Made by a program: the position numbers and the translations under genes
The notes under the pieces: generated by a model
Told to the model about the DNA's origin: nothing
The model's input: only the letters and a program-made list of their open reading frames with translations
Database searches by the model: none
Shown: positions 46,965 to 55,900 of the stretch, piece after piece
How the letters are laid out: each line of letters begins with the position of its first letter
Position numbering within the stretch: the first letter of the stretch is position 1
From: Arcanobacterium canis
GTDB lineage: Bacteria; Actinomycetota; Actinomycetes; Actinomycetales; Actinomycetaceae
Assembly (NCBI RefSeq): GCF_029625435.1
Contig: NZ_CP121208.1
Location: 1,736,001-1,800,000 of the forward strand
DNA length: 64,000 bases
Direction of reading: 5' to 3'

Positions 46965-49183
46965 TTTCTGACAAAGGCCTCGCGGTCTACTATTTTCTCA
47001 TCGGTACATTGCTGGGCACTTTGCTGCCCTCGGGCTACTGAGAGAAGTGGCACTGCCACAAATATCGCCGCCATGGGCAGGACGAGCCCGGAATCATTGA
47101 GAGCAAAACCCACCACAGCCAGAGCAACAATCGCAATTGCCGCTTGAGTAAACAGATCATATTCGCTGCAATCTCGATGCCAACCAGCACGTATCTGCCG
47201 TGCCATATACCAGGCACCTCCGGCCATCATGAGTGAGACGAGAACCCAGACAAAAACTGGCACTGAAATAAAAAGGAATCCAAGTTTCCGACCAATCGCA
47301 GCAAAGGCATCGCCCGTGACAACTAGTTCAAAGAATTTTCCGAGATGAGTACGTGACGCTGGCGGGCGTAACCAGTCCAGGAAGGCAGCGGCAAGAGTGA
47401 TTGAAGCGGCACCAGCGAGAATTGCAATAAACGTGCGCAGACGGACTGTTTTTCCCATCGTCATTAAAGTCAGAAGAGAAAATGCCACAACTAGGGCAGG
47501 AACCCCTCCAAAGTCTGCTCCAATGGATGATGAGCCATCGATTACGGTAGCGATGATTCCACAGGCCACCACTGCCATGACACTGAACGCCTTCATCTGC
47601 GCTGTCACAAAGATATGGACAGCCATCATTGCAAGCACAATCGTGGACACAGCAAAAACAGTAAATGGCGCGTTCGACAGGCCGTAAAACCGTCCACCCG
47701 ACTGAGGTTGGTCGCCCAGAACTGACGGAGAATGAAGAACCGAACCGAAAATCGCATCCACACCGATCGTCGTCGCCATCACCAGCGCGACAATGCCAGC
47801 TCCCCCAAAGATGTCGGTACCGCGTCGGCACGCGTAGTGGGACATGCTCTGTGCCAACACACCGATGGCACAGGCAATCGTACACACGCCGACAACGAAC
47901 GCCAGCGCTGGCACATCTACCCGCCACCAAGGCACACAGTTAATCAGGAAAGAAGCCGTGGGAAGGGAAGCAACACTCAGAAGTGTTCCTTGGAGCCACT
48001 GCGGCATGGTCTGGGCACGTTCCGAACCAGCACGCACCCGCCATCGCCACAGTAAGGTAAACGAAACACACGCGGACAGCGCCCAGAGCGCATAAAAGAC
48101 ACCCACAACCGAGCGCGTAAGCGCGCCTTTCTTTTCAGCGTCGATGAGGTAGGCGCGGCGGTCATCGACCGCAGGACGTTGCGACTTCCACACTTGCGAG
48201 CCGACGAAGTTGTTGATCACCGACGGTTTCCCATCGACGGCGTTCACAATCGTTGGGACGACGTCGGTCAGCTGCAATAATCCTGGCTGGCGAGTGGACC
48301 ACGAGTTTGCAAAACTTCCCTCCGTTGCACCGATCCGCGCATGTCCATACGCAAAAACATGCCCGCGCGCACGCGATCCCGTGTCTCCGGGCGCGATGAG
48401 CATCACTCGAGCTGAACCTGCCGCGTCTACGAGTTCGCCGAAAGCACGATCCACCTCACGCAATATTTGGTGATCAGGTTCCCCGTTCTCACCTCCGCCA
48501 AAAACAATACGAAGCTTTGCCAGAAAACCAGCATCAGCATGAGGTAACCCCACTGGCCCGAGATCGGCGAACACAACGTCTGCACCGGCCATCCCCTCAT
48601 CAGCGTAAATTTGAGCGGCAGAACGCGATCCGAGTGCGAACGCAGGAGCGCTGGGGGAACCACTTGCTGTTGCGGTAACGATTGCTCCGCCACGACCGAT
48701 CGCCGCGACCTTCTTCCCTTCAAGTACACGTGACATCAGGCCAAATTTCGGACGAAATGGGTTAGCATCATTCGCTTCCCGAAGCGTGTCCCATTGTGCC
48801 TGAGAAAGAGGTTTTCCCGAGTGTGACGGCGTACTGACAGTTTCACAGGCCGGGGCCTGAGAAATCTGGCCTGTATTCAATGTGAGCCAACCGGCGTCGG
48901 GACACGCAGTTTCTTCCAGGCGCACAACAATCAGATTCGCCACTGCAGCACGTCGTGTGAATGCGTCGATATTCGGGGTATCCGCCCCAACCTGATCCCA
49001 GCGAAGTCCCGGGATTCCCACGACAAGCAGTTGTCCTGAATCAGAAAAGTTTTCGCGCGTTGAGTCGAATTGTTCCTTGGCAATAGGCAGAACGAAGACC
49101 CCACCGAGCGCCACGACGAGGGCAATCACCACCGCGATTGCACGCATTCGTGTACCGCGGCGAGAAGAGATGTGTGCGCTCAA
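46961..49183 (-). CDS. polytopic membrane protein with alkaline-phosphatase-like N-terminal domain, about 740 aa
   Basis: One N-terminal helix (AIAVVIALVVALGGVFVLPI), then an extracellular domain of about 330 residues reminiscent of alkaline-phosphatase/sulfatase folds (LLVVGIPGLRWDQVGADTPN, VVPTIVNAVDGKPS), then about ten membrane helices. Classical metal ligands are not obvious, so activity is doubtful. I chose the TTG at 49181-49183, which overlaps the TGA of the upstream lipid-kinase-like gene. An ATG at 49147 (MRAIAVV) is the alternative. It lies in one operon with the DAGK-type gene. The function is unknown. Confidence 0.7.
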   Translation of the reverse strand: MSAHISSRRGTRMRAIAVVIALVVALGGVFVLPIAKEQFDSTRENFSDSGQLLVVGIPGLRWDQVGADTPNIDAFTRRAAVANLIVVRLEETACPDAGWLTLNTGQISQAPACETVSTPSHSGKPLSQAQWDTLREANDANPFRPKFGLMSRVLEGKKVAAIGRGGAIVTATASGSPSAPAFALGSRSAAQIYADEGMAGADVVFADLGPVGLPHADAGFLAKLRIVFGGGENGEPDHQILREVDRAFGELVDAAGSARVMLIAPGDTGSRARGHVFAYGHARIGATEGSFANSWSTRQPGLLQLTDVVPTIVNAVDGKPSVINNFVGSQVWKSQRPAVDDRRAYLIDAEKKGALTRSVVGVFYALWALSACVSFTLLWRWRVRAGSERAQTMPQWLQGTLLSVASLPTASFLINCVPWWRVDVPALAFVVGVCTIACAIGVLAQSMSHYACRRGTDIFGGAGIVALVMATTIGVDAIFGSVLHSPSVLGDQPQSGGRFYGLSNAPFTVFAVSTIVLAMMAVHIFVTAQMKAFSVMAVVACGIIATVIDGSSSIGADFGGVPALVVAFSLLTLMTMGKTVRLRTFIAILAGAASITLAAAFLDWLRPPASRTHLGKFFELVVTGDAFAAIGRKLGFLFISVPVFVWVLVSLMMAGGAWYMARQIRAGWHRDCSEYDLFTQAAIAIVALAVVGFALNDSGLVLPMAAIFVAVPLLSVARGQQSAQQCTDEKIVDREAFVRN

Positions 49184-50337
49184 TTTCCTACCCGCACTCG
49201 CAACGCCCCCGGATCGATCCTGGCGCAAACTTGGCGTGCATAGCCATAGGCATCTCCGTCAGCCTGAATTGGCTGGAAGGTATGGGTCTGTAGGGAAACT
49301 TCACGAACACGATGCATATCCATCGAGCCAATCTGTCCCGAAAGCGTTTTATTTTTCGGAGCGCGCATACCTGTCCCGAGTTTGCCTGCAAGGGCAGCCC
49401 AGCCAAAAATTCCTCCGCGCGTGTCGAGCACAGCCAACTCTAGCCAGCCATCGTCGGGCTTCGCGTCTGGGGCAAGAACGAGTCCGCCTGTGATCTCTCC
49501 ACAGTTGAGAAACATCACCGAACGTGCGTCCGTTTCAACCACGGCCGTATCGTCACCTGCGCCAACACGGAGCGTAACCTGCATTTTCTTCGCAAATGCG
49601 GCAGGGATCGCGGCCTTCACGTATGCAAGCCAACCAATTTGATCCTTGAGCTGGGAAGACGTTCCTCCCATAATTTCTGCATCGAACCCCACGCCCGCAA
49701 TCACAAGGAATGGATAGTCTCCAGGCTTGGCTAGTTCACCAGTGGTGTGGTCTCGCCTCAAGGCTGCTTGAAGTTCGCCGCCAACGTCGTCCTGTTCCGG
49801 CACAATCATGTGTCCGAGATCGAGAGCGCGATCACGCCCGGTCAACGCGATAACCGCCATGTCACGCTCGGAATCGAGAGGGAGATTGAGATTTCGGGCA
49901 AGAAGATTCCCTGTTCCCAGCGGGAAAAGACCCATTGGTACGCCGGTTCCTGCCAATGCAGCACCGACCTCCGTGACAGTCCCGTCGCCTCCGGCTGCGA
50001 TCACGACGCTCGCACCCATTTCTAGCGCCTGTTTGGTTTGCCCTGTGCCCGTGTCATCCTCAGTAGTCGCCAACCACACTGGCTCAGGTAGCGAAGCATC
50101 CGCAGCAACGCGCGCAAGCGTTTGCTTCAAATAAGCAAAATCGGCGTTTTTCGTGGGGTTGTACACCACCACGGGCGGCCCATCGAGAGGGTCGTGCGGG
50201 CCTGAAGTCGGAGTATGGCGACCGCGTGAGAGCTGCTTCTTAAATGCCGCTAGGGCAGCTTGATTTCTCCACGCAGTAAGCAACGCAAATACCGCCACAC
50301 CAAGCGCAATAAGTCCAATAACGATGCTCCACGTCAT
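49180..50337 (-). CDS. diacylglycerol kinase family (YegS/LCB5-like) lipid kinase, 385 aa
   Basis: One N-terminal membrane helix (SIVIGLIALGVAVFALL) followed by the DAGK catalytic domain with VVYNPTKN, IAAGGDGTVTEV (nucleotide loop, about residue 130) and LFPLGTGNLLARN. The C-terminal part has the conserved ITGGLVLAPDAKPDDGWLEL. Such enzymes phosphorylate diacylglycerol or related lipids at the inner membrane. I start at ATG 50335-50337. It is the first gene of a two-gene operon, divergent from serS. Confidence 0.87.
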   Translation of the reverse strand: MTWSIVIGLIALGVAVFALLTAWRNQAALAAFKKQLSRGRHTPTSGPHDPLDGPPVVVYNPTKNADFAYLKQTLARVAADASLPEPVWLATTEDDTGTGQTKQALEMGASVVIAAGGDGTVTEVGAALAGTGVPMGLFPLGTGNLLARNLNLPLDSERDMAVIALTGRDRALDLGHMIVPEQDDVGGELQAALRRDHTTGELAKPGDYPFLVIAGVGFDAEIMGGTSSQLKDQIGWLAYVKAAIPAAFAKKMQVTLRVGAGDDTAVVETDARSVMFLNCGEITGGLVLAPDAKPDDGWLELAVLDTRGGIFGWAALAGKLGTGMRAPKNKTLSGQIGSMDMHRVREVSLQTHTFQPIQADGDAYGYARQVCARIDPGALRVRVGN

Positions 50338-50504
50338 ACACTCTAGAGTACCGCTGAGATGTGTGACGGTCACGTTCTGAACGCCCCGACGTGGGGTATT
50401 GAGTCATCTCGACGTCGGCAGAGCTGTCCTCGCGGCGCAGTTGCGGTACGTTCGTCGTCGGCGCGGGTAGGCGAACACACGTGAAAGAGCCTATTCTTGT
50501 ATTC

Positions 50505-51782
50505 ATGATCGACATCCGAATCCTGCGCGAAAATCCTGAAGTAGTCCGCGAGTCCCAGCGTCGCCGCCGAGCGAGCGAAGCAGTTGTTGACGCGGCCATT
50601 GCGGCTGATGAAAACCGACGCTCGGCACTCGCCTCGTTTGAAGAGGCGCGTGCGCAACAAAAGCTGGTATCAAAATCAGTGGGCAAGGCATCACCGGAAG
50701 AGCGACCCGCAGTCCTTGCACGAGCAAAGGAACTTTCGGGCAAGGTCAAGGAACTTGAAGCCGCGGCGAACAAGGCTGATACCGATTTCAACGCCGCGAT
50801 GTACGCCATCCCGAACCTGGTGGAGGCAAACGTTCCCGAAGGCGGCGAAGACGACTACGAAGTGGTTAAACACGTTGGTCAAATCCGCGATTTCGCCGCT
50901 GAAGGCTTCGAACCCAAGGACCATCTCGACGTCGCTGAAGGTATCGATGCACTGGATATGGAGCGTGGAACTAAGGTCGGCGGCTCTCGTTTCTACTACC
51001 TCAAGGGTGTGGGCGCGCGCCTCGAACTCGCTCTCCTGACGATGGCGGCAGATCAGGCGCAAGCTGCCGGATTCACGATGCTCACCACCCCGACACTCGT
51101 CAAGCCTGAAATCATGGCTGGCACCGGCTTCCTCGGTGCCCACTCCGATGAGATTTACTATCTCCCTGCTGACGATCTGTACCTCACCGGTACGTCTGAG
51201 GTTGCGCTGGCTGGCTACCACAAGGACGAGATCATTGATCTATCTTCCGGTCCGTTGCGTTATATCGGGTGGTCCTCGTGTTACCGTCGCGAAGCAGGCT
51301 CCTACGGACGCGATACCCGCGGAATCATCCGCGTACACCAGTTCAACAAGGTGGAGATGTTCTCCTTCATCGATCCAGCCGACGCTGCCGAAGAGCATGA
51401 GCGCTTCCTCGGTTGGGAAGAAGAAATGCTGGCAAAGGTTGAACTCCCCTACCGTGTTATCAACACTGCAGCAGGAGATCTCGGGTCTTCAGCTGCAAAG
51501 AAGTTTGACTGCGAGGCCTGGCTCCCTACCCAGAACCGCTTCATGGAAGTGACATCAACATCGAACTGCACCACCTTCCAGGCGCGTCGTCTCAACATCC
51601 GTCAAAAGGTCGAAGGTAAGAACGCTCCTGTTGCCACGCTCAATGGCACACTCGCAACGACGCGTTGGCTCGTCGCACTGTTCGAAAACCACCAGCAAGC
51701 TGATGGCACGTTCGTGATTCCGCAAGCGTTGCGTCCTTACATGGGTGGCCGCGAAGTAATCGAGCCGGTGGGTCGGGTGTAG
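50505..51782 (+). CDS. serS: seryl-tRNA synthetase
   Basis: 425 residues with the N-terminal coiled-coil arm that grips the long variable arm of tRNA-Ser (about residues 30-100), class II motif 2 ([20 protein letters not shown]) and motif 3 ([20 protein letters not shown]). It charges tRNA-Ser, and three tRNA-Ser genes lie within 8 kb. ATG 50505 ([10 protein letters not shown]) is the family start. A TATTCT box ends 7 bases before it, suggesting a leaderless transcript. Its stop overlaps the next start by one base. Confidence 0.96.
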   Translation: MIDIRILRENPEVVRESQRRRRASEAVVDAAIAADENRRSALASFEEARAQQKLVSKSVGKASPEERPAVLARAKELSGKVKELEAAANKADTDFNAAMYAIPNLVEANVPEGGEDDYEVVKHVGQIRDFAAEGFEPKDHLDVAEGIDALDMERGTKVGGSRFYYLKGVGARLELALLTMAADQAQAAGFTMLTTPTLVKPEIMAGTGFLGAHSDEIYYLPADDLYLTGTSEVALAGYHKDEIIDLSSGPLRYIGWSSCYRREAGSYGRDTRGIIRVHQFNKVEMFSFIDPADAAEEHERFLGWEEEMLAKVELPYRVINTAAGDLGSSAAKKFDCEAWLPTQNRFMEVTSTSNCTTFQARRLNIRQKVEGKNAPVATLNGTLATTRWLVALFENHQQADGTFVIPQALRPYMGGREVIEPVGRV

Positions 51783-52723
51783 TGGCAGGACGTCGCGAAC
51801 CCGTCGGCCCGTTGCCCACAACCCCGTGGCGCGAGGCTCTCGAGGCGGCCCAGCTCCCCAAAGCTGGCCCGGATTTGATGGTTGCCCTCGATATTGACGG
51901 CACGATCATCCATCACGATACGTCACTCTCGCCGCGTGTGTCTGATGCCATCCGCGCACACCTCGATGCTGGAACCCACATTATGGTGGCGACTGGCCGC
52001 TCGGTGGGTGCAGCTGACATTGTGATGGAGCCGCTGGGGATGGATCGTGGTTTTGCGGTGCTCTCCAATGGCTCAGTTGTGACAGCGGTCGGAACTGACT
52101 CAGCTGCTCTCGGTAGTATCGATCTGTCCGCACTTGAACAAGTCCCCAACGAGTACCGCCTAGCGACAACCCCTATGCATTTTTGGCGCACCCACACCTT
52201 CGACGCCAGCAATGAGATGCGGCTGATTTCTGCCAATATCCCAGGAGCGATTATCGCGTTGGAGACTGTGGGCGGGCCGATCCGCCTCACTGAGGAATTT
52301 CCGAACGGAGAACTCGCCGGAGTCACTGAAGTGACATCCCTGGAGGATTTGCTGGCTCACCCCATCACCAGTCGTCTGACCGTTCGCGTCCCAGAGATGA
52401 GCGCGGGCGATTTACTCGCGCGCGTTGAAAGCATCGGTATTACCGGCGTCGAGTATGCCGTGGGATGGTCAGCTTGGATGGATATTACGCCGGCTGGAGT
52501 ATCGAAAGCCTCGGGACTCGAAGATGTTCGTCAAGCACTCGGAATTCCGCGTGCTCATACGCTCACGATGGGCGATTCTGGAAACGATTGCGAGATGCTC
52601 GAATGGGGTGGACTCGGAATCGCGATGGGGAATTCTTCCGATTATGTGCGTTCACATGCGAACACAATCGGCGAATCGGTTGATGATGATGGTGTAGCGC
52701 AGGTCCTTGAGCGGCTTCTGTAA
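51782..52723 (+). CDS. HAD family hydrolase, Cof/IIB type, 313 aa
   Basis: HAD motif I VALDIDGTII (about residue 40), motif II MVATGRS and motif IV TMGDSGNDCEML with GIAMGNSSDYV, in the order of the Cof subfamily with a type IIB cap. Substrates of this group are usually sugar phosphates or phosphorylated cofactors. GTG at 51782 shares one base with the serS stop, so translation is coupled. The N-terminal 30 residues (RREPVGPLPTTPWREA) are extra for the family. Confidence 0.88.
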   Translation: MAGRREPVGPLPTTPWREALEAAQLPKAGPDLMVALDIDGTIIHHDTSLSPRVSDAIRAHLDAGTHIMVATGRSVGAADIVMEPLGMDRGFAVLSNGSVVTAVGTDSAALGSIDLSALEQVPNEYRLATTPMHFWRTHTFDASNEMRLISANIPGAIIALETVGGPIRLTEEFPNGELAGVTEVTSLEDLLAHPITSRLTVRVPEMSAGDLLARVESIGITGVEYAVGWSAWMDITPAGVSKASGLEDVRQALGIPRAHTLTMGDSGNDCEMLEWGGLGIAMGNSSDYVRSHANTIGESVDDDGVAQVLERLL

Positions 52724-52841
52724 GCCGCAGCAACCTCTCGCAGACAACGCAGGAAGGTATTTTTGCGTGCCAGTTTCCAAATAGAAGGAATTTTCCTCTA
52801 CACTAGGGGAGTCGGCTCGTGCGTATGTGCGTTTCGGCAAA

Positions 52842-52932
52842 GGAGAGTTGTCAGAGCGGCCGAATGAGACGGTCTTGAAAACCGTTATGTAGTGATCCTG
52901 CATCGGGGGTTCGAATCCCCCACTCTCCGCCA
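52842..52932 (+). tRNA. tRNA-Ser (anticodon UGA)
   Basis: Acceptor GGAGAG with CTCTCC, anticodon loop CTTGAAA giving UGA, a long variable arm and T arm GGGGGTTCGAATCCCCC. CCA is encoded (52930-52932). It is 118 bases downstream of the serS-HAD operon. Confidence 0.95.
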
Positions 52933-53014
52933 CTAAAACCCCTGAAATACCAACGAAAACGGTAATCAGGGGTTTGTTTCACAGTTTTGCATGACCAATG
53001 CATGACAACGAAAG
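52933..53014 (+). repeat. tRNA-Ser 3'-flank repeat, copy B
   Basis: About 82 bases directly after the CCA match copy A (43557-43641, opposite strand) with only about seven differences, including the terminator-like dyad and the doubled TGCATGAC. Similarity stops a few bases further on, before the methionine-synthase-like gene. Confidence 0.85.
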
Positions 53015-53062
53015 TGGTTGTTACTTCTTCCCTATTACTGATCACTTGCCATGAGGCGATTC

Positions 53063-54265
53063 TCAACACAGCTCTTCCGACGCAATTTTGGCACCTTCAA
53101 CGAGCGCTTCCAACTTGGCCCACGCAATTTGCGAATGTAAGCGCCCACCCAAACCACAGTCCGTGGACGCGATGACGTTTTCCGGGCCGACAAGTTCTGC
53201 ATAACGAATAATCCGGTCCGCGACAAGGCGAGGATGCTCGACGGCGTTGGTCGAATGAGACACCACGCCTGGATAAATCACGGCCCCCGCAGGAAGCTCA
53301 CGATTTTCGAAAACTCGCCATTCATGCCCGTGACGCGGAGAGGAGGCCTCAAAGGAAAAACCACCCACCTTCGCTTCAAAAATCACGTCAGCAATGTCGT
53401 CGAAGGGAACGTCTGTCACGTGTGGCCCATGCCAAGAACCCCAGCAAAGATGCAGACGTGTACGCTCCCTTGGTAACCCTTCAATAGCCGAGTTAATCGC
53501 CGCAATACGGATTCCGAGCCAATCACGGAAGTCATCGATGCTCGGCTCCGGGTTGATTTGGTCCCATGCCTCAGCGAGGTCTGGAGCATCAATTTGAACG
53601 GTCAGACCGGCATCAGTAATGATCTTGTATTCCTGCGACATCGCATCCGCACATGCGTACACTAACTCAGCGTCGCTGGCATAGTATTCGTTCTTCAACC
53701 GTGCTGCCGAACCTGGAGAAAGCGCGGCAATGAAACCGTCATTAGCTCCAGTGGCGTCCATTGCCGAGCGCAGCAAGTCCACGTCGTTGTGGGTTTGCTC
53801 CTGGCCGACGTAAGTCACCGGCCCAGTAATTTTTGGGTTGCCTACGCGCGCTCGACCCGCAAAAATACCCGAATCAGGATCTGCGTAGGCTTCAGAAAAT
53901 AGGTGCCGATCGCGTCGATCTGCGAATGACGTGAGTTCGATATGCCCGGGAGTCGAGCGTATCACTTCCTGAGATGCCCAACGATCTTCGTCGGTCATTG
54001 TCAGCCCACCGAGCCTACTAAAGGAATAGTTCCACCAGGCTCCATAATCGACGGCTCCAGAAGTGATGTGACCGTATTCACCCTCGTTGACGACGTCGAT
54101 ACCCAGCTCAACTTGTCGGCGGACAACGTCGTGAGCACTGGTCCGCAAAATATCGAAAAACTCTGTCTCAGTGATGGAATTTTGCGCGCGCCTCGCATTT
54201 GCATTAAGTAGCTGCGGTGTTCGTGGCAATGAGCCGACGTGGGTAGTGCGAATTTTGTTGACCAT
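53063..54265 (-). CDS. cobalamin-independent methionine synthase II family protein, 400 aa
   Basis: It starts MVNKIRTTHVGSLPRTPQLL, the typical opening of this family, and carries the MetE C-terminal barrel motifs: LHLCWGSWHGPHVTDVP, GGFSFEASSPRHGHEW and STDCGLGGRLHSQIAWAK, where the cysteine is a zinc ligand. It lacks the N-terminal half of true MetE, so it may act with other methyl donors or be a related methyltransferase. GGGAG precedes the ATG. No SAM or B12 riboswitch is apparent upstream. Confidence 0.85.
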   Translation of the reverse strand: MVNKIRTTHVGSLPRTPQLLNANARRAQNSITETEFFDILRTSAHDVVRRQVELGIDVVNEGEYGHITSGAVDYGAWWNYSFSRLGGLTMTDEDRWASQEVIRSTPGHIELTSFADRRDRHLFSEAYADPDSGIFAGRARVGNPKITGPVTYVGQEQTHNDVDLLRSAMDATGANDGFIAALSPGSAARLKNEYYASDAELVYACADAMSQEYKIITDAGLTVQIDAPDLAEAWDQINPEPSIDDFRDWLGIRIAAINSAIEGLPRERTRLHLCWGSWHGPHVTDVPFDDIADVIFEAKVGGFSFEASSPRHGHEWRVFENRELPAGAVIYPGVVSHSTNAVEHPRLVADRIIRYAELVGPENVIASTDCGLGGRLHSQIAWAKLEALVEGAKIASEELC

Positions 54266-54463
54266 CGTGGCTCTCCCTTACTTTTCGCTGTATTACGCGG
54301 CACAGGTGGTTTACTGTCAGCATAGTACGTCTCGACGGCGGTCTCGGCAGTAATGCGCTGAATTTTTGCGGGAAAATTGTTCCCCTCACCGCTCTCCACA
54401 AAGGGCTGTGGCCATTTCTGCGTGTGAGGTTCACGTGTTCTGCAATTCTCGGCCACTTTAGGT

Positions 54464-54493
54464 TTGGCGCTTTGAGTCAATACCCGTTATTCT
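54464..54493 (+). promoter_or_regulatory. promoter of tRNA-Ser(GCU)
   Basis: TTGGCG (54464-54469) and TATTCT (54488-54493) are 18 bases apart, 10 bases before the tRNA. Confidence 0.55.
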
Positions 54494-54503
54494 AGGGGAG
54501 TCT

Positions 54504-54595
54504 GGAGATGTGGCAGAGTGGTCGATCGCGCACCCCTGCTAAGGGTGTAAGGGTCTTAAAGCCCTTCGAGGGTTCAAATCCCTCCATCTCCGCCA
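54504..54595 (+). tRNA. tRNA-Ser (anticodon GCU)
   Basis: Acceptor GGAGATG with CATCTCC, anticodon stem CACCC/GGGTG around CTGCTAA (GCU), a long variable arm and T arm GAGGGTTCAAATCCCTC. CCA is encoded. Its last 19 bases plus one more are duplicated at 56203-56222. Confidence 0.95.
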
Positions 54596-54596
54596 T
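54577..54596 (+). repeat. attL-like direct repeat (tRNA end)
   Basis: Twenty bases at the tRNA-Ser(GCU) 3' end, matching 56203-56222 at 19 of 20 positions. This copy keeps the tRNA functional. Confidence 0.85.
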
Positions 54597-54599
54597 TGT

Positions 54600-54642
54600 G
54601 ATGTCTCGCGACATAGTTCATATGTCGCGGGGCATCTTTTTT
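54600..54642 (+). terminator. terminator after tRNA-Ser(GCU)
   Basis: Arms 54600-54615 and 54621-54636 (16 bases with wobble pairs) are followed by TTTTTTG. It lies inside the element, so it arrived with the insertion. Confidence 0.85.
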
Positions 54643-54711
54643 GTTTTTGGTGTTGGTATGTCTCGCGTGATCGTTCAGGTTTTTTGGGTTGGTGGGCTAA
54701 TGCTCAAAACT

Positions 54712-54867
54712 CAGGACGCTTCAATATGGCCAGGCCGAAGCAACCACCGCTGATCTCATGGCCCGCGCAGGCCACACCATCCAAAGACCGTGCAGATTTA
54801 TCAGCATGTGACGCTTGTTAGGGATAGTGAGCTCGCACAAAAATACTCCACACCAATTAAGTGTTAA
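54712..54867 (+). pseudogene. tyrosine integrase remnant, C-terminal end
   Basis: In one frame the peptide QAEATTADLMARAGHTI is present. After an apparent single-base loss, the next frame continues PKTVQIYQHVTLVRDSELAQ and ends at TAA 54865-54867. Together these are the C-terminal RxxR/GH...Y block of phage-type integrases, including GHT and the catalytic tyrosine in IYQHV. The N-terminal four fifths are missing. Confidence 0.75.
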
Positions 54868-54901
54868 TACCTATTGACACTTATGTGGGTTTGGCTATTA
54901 T
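54859..54901 (+). promoter_or_regulatory. hicAB promoter and operator
   Basis: TTGACA (54874-54879) and TATTAT (54896-54901) are 16 bases apart, close to consensus. The -10 ends 6 bases before the hicA ATG, so the mRNA is leaderless. AAGTGT (54859-54864) and ACACTT (54877-54882) form a dyad across the -35 that could bind HicB. Confidence 0.75.
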
Positions 54902-54907
54902 TGAGCT

Positions 54908-55108
54908 ATGACAAAGCCAATGACCTACAAAAAGCTCACAAAACTTTTAAAAAATGCGGGCTTCACCTCACGCCAAGGAAAAGGCGACCACGAGGTCTGG
55001 TCTAACGGAACGCTCACAATCACTATCACACAAACCCGCGAAATATCGCCAGGAATCACAAGAAAAGCTTTAAAAATAATCAACGAAGCACAGAGAGGGG
55101 AGCAATGA
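54908..55108 (+). CDS. hicA: HicA toxin, mRNA interferase, 66 aa
   Basis: A small dsRNA-binding-fold protein with the HicA core YKKLTKLLKNAGF and the catalytic histidine in GKGDHEVW (about residue 28). HicA cleaves mRNA when not neutralised by HicB. The length is typical. Its stop overlaps the antitoxin start by 4 bases (ATGA). It sits inside the remnant element, where such pairs often survive because losing them is costly. Confidence 0.88.
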   Translation: MTKPMTYKKLTKLLKNAGFTSRQGKGDHEVWSNGTLTITITQTREISPGITRKALKIINEAQRGEQ

Positions 55109-55485
55109 CTCGGGCACTCACGATCACGGCCAAGCACTGGCAAGGAGGCTGGGAACTCTGGCACGGTCAAGAGCCGTGGACACAGGTACGCACGCTAGAG
55201 AAAGCCCACCAGCAGGTCATCGACTACCTTGACACTATTGACGAAACAGTTGACCATTCCAGCTGGGATATTCGTATTGTTCCCGAAATTGCACACCAGC
55301 GCGAGGTACAGCAAGCATCACAGGCTGCACGCGCGGCACAGGAGGCACAGGAGCAAGCGTCGAGAGCTTCCCGCCAGGCCGTGCGCACACTCAAGGCGGA
55401 AGGCTTGTCTCATACTGATATCGGCTATCTCCTTGGGGTGACTCGCGCCCGTGTCTCCCAGCTAGCACAAGACACCGCGGCATAA
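55105..55485 (+). CDS. hicB: HicB-type antitoxin with C-terminal HTH, 126 aa
   Basis: An N-terminal partial RNase-H-like domain (TITAKHWQGGWELWHGQEPW, as in actinobacterial HicB) is followed by a Gln/Ala-rich helix (residues about 65-95, QQASQAARAAQEAQEQASRA) and a helix-turn-helix (LSHTDIGYLLGVTRARVSQL). It should bind HicA and repress the promoter. Its final 24 bases overlap the converging HTH gene. Confidence 0.85.
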   Translation: MTRALTITAKHWQGGWELWHGQEPWTQVRTLEKAHQQVIDYLDTIDETVDHSSWDIRIVPEIAHQREVQQASQAARAAQEAQEQASRASRQAVRTLKAEGLSHTDIGYLLGVTRARVSQLAQDTAA

Positions 55486-55746
55486 AACGCCGTCGCCTTT
55501 CCGTCCTATACCTGCGCAAGAATTTGTATATAAGCAGAAATCACCCACACTGGTAGATCGAGTTCGGCGGCTAATCTGCCACTGATCAACCGTCTCCGGT
55601 AGCCAACCATGGGTAGGGGAATTTCCCTCGCCGATAATCGCATCCGGAGACGCGAGGCGTTTTTCGATTTGGTATTTACGAATGGTCGAATACGCGACGC
55701 CAATACGCTTCGCATACCCGCGCAGGGAGAGGTAGCGAGTAGTCAT
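55462..55746 (-). CDS. excisionase-like HTH protein, 94 aa, possibly frameshifted at the end
   Basis: MTTRYLSLRGYAKRIGVAYSTIRKYQIE is a MerR/excisionase-like helix-turn-helix, followed by LASPDAIIGEGNSPTHGWLPETVDQW, as in small element-encoded regulators. The usual ending (a PGRG-type motif) is absent. Instead a low-quality tail with four cysteines runs into the hicB end on the other strand, so a frameshift after about residue 60 is likely. The start directly abuts the stop of the 47-residue gene upstream. Confidence 0.65.
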   Translation of the reverse strand: MTTRYLSLRGYAKRIGVAYSTIRKYQIEKRLASPDAIIGEGNSPTHGWLPETVDQWQISRRTRSTSVGDFCLYTNSCAGIGRKGDGVLCRGVLC

Positions 55747-55890
55747 TCAGCGATCCTTTCGAAGGGTCAGAAGAGTGATTGCGTAGATAATCAGAGCGAT
55801 ACCGAGAGCACTTTTACCCAGGGTATTAAGCCGTGGAGCAATGATGATTGTCGCGAGGATGATAAGGATATTGATTGGTAATTTTTTCAC
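55747..55890 (-). CDS. small membrane protein, 47 aa
   Basis: GTG 55888-55890 opens a 47-codon frame with two hydrophobic segments (INILIILATIIIAP and SALGIALIIYAITLLTL) separated by a short polar turn, ending in RKDR. Its TGA is followed at once by the ATG of the HTH gene (TGAATG), so the pair is co-translated. Position and composition support a real gene. The family is unknown. Confidence 0.55.
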   Translation of the reverse strand: MKKLPINILIILATIIIAPRLNTLGKSALGIALIIYAITLLTLRKDR

Positions 55891-55900
55891 GTTTCTTTTG

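Noticed and set aside
52851-53069. Minus-strand frame containing WGIRTPDAGSLHNGFQDR
   Set aside because: This is the well-known chance translation across the complement of a tRNA-Ser gene, not a protein.
53063-54504. SAM or cobalamin riboswitch ahead of the methionine-synthase-like gene
   Set aside because: No conserved core motifs or terminator-type structure could be found in the 240 bases before the start.
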